DNA from: Acidobacteriota bacterium
GTDB lineage: Bacteria; Acidobacteriota; Terriglobia; Bryobacterales; Bryobacteraceae
DNA length: 6,741 bases
Direction: 5' to 3'
Assembly (NCBI GenBank): GCA_016871135.1
Contig: VFZQ01000300.1
Location: 1-6,741, forward strand
A program made the translations under genes and the position numbers. How positions within the stretch are numbered: the first letter of the stretch is position 1; each line of letters opens with the position of its first letter. This document shows positions 6,678-6,741 of the stretch, piece by piece. A model generated the notes under the pieces. It saw only the letters and a list, made by a program, of their open reading frames with translations, did not search any database and was not told the DNA's origin.

Positions 6678-6741
6678 TACAGCCACGCTTCGGGCGCCGT
6701 GCCCGGAACCGCGTCTCAAGCACACCAAGTACTAGGGCGGT
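6678..6741 (+). other. Non-coding tail with a weak hairpin
   Basis: No gene is visible in these 64 bases after the peptidase stop. Bases 6689-6695 (TTCGGGC) can pair with 6701-6707 (GCCCGGA) around a 5-base loop, with one G-T wobble. No T-run follows, so this is not a standard intrinsic terminator; it may be chance or part of a factor-dependent 3' end. Confidence 0.25.

Noticed and set aside
6675..6734. Inverted repeat TAGTAC / GTACTA flanking the 3' tail
   Set aside because: Only 6 bases per arm, one arm includes the stop codon, and nothing between the arms resembles a mobile element; chance is sufficient.

Overview
The window is GC-rich and coded entirely on the + strand. Five genes follow each other with stop/start contacts of 0 to 4 bases, so it reads as the middle-to-end part of one transcription unit; no promoter is visible and the first gene is already in progress at base 1. 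The gene set (two GT4 glycosyltransferases, a DUF3108 protein, an O-antigen-type ABC permease, an M23 peptidase) and the codon composition fit a Gram-negative soil-type bacterium. Acidobacteriota (Bryobacter/Solibacter-like) is my best guess, made from protein style only, with low confidence.

Layout: 2-955, 5'-truncated GT4 glycosyltransferase. 956-1618, secreted DUF3108 protein. 1606 (or CTG 1615)-3618, two-domain protein with an N-terminal GT4 glycosyltransferase and a C-terminal SAM-dependent methyltransferase. 3623-4738, Wzm-like ABC-2 polysaccharide export permease carrying an extra soluble N-terminal region of about 110 residues. 4735-5325, multi-spanning membrane protein of unknown function. 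5322-6677, membrane-anchored M23 (LytM-type) peptidase with a complete metal site. 6678-6741, short non-coding tail with one weak hairpin.

Working model (inference): the two glycosyltransferases build a surface polysaccharide, the methyltransferase domain modifies a sugar or caps the chain, and the permease, with an ATPase encoded outside this window, exports the finished glycan. The M23 protein may act on peptidoglycan at the same envelope site. The points most worth checking are the GT-methyltransferase fusion with a degenerate SAM motif I, the extra N-terminal region on the permease, and the probable non-canonical CTG start of the fusion gene. I see no mobile elements, RNA genes, CRISPR arrays or frameshifts.
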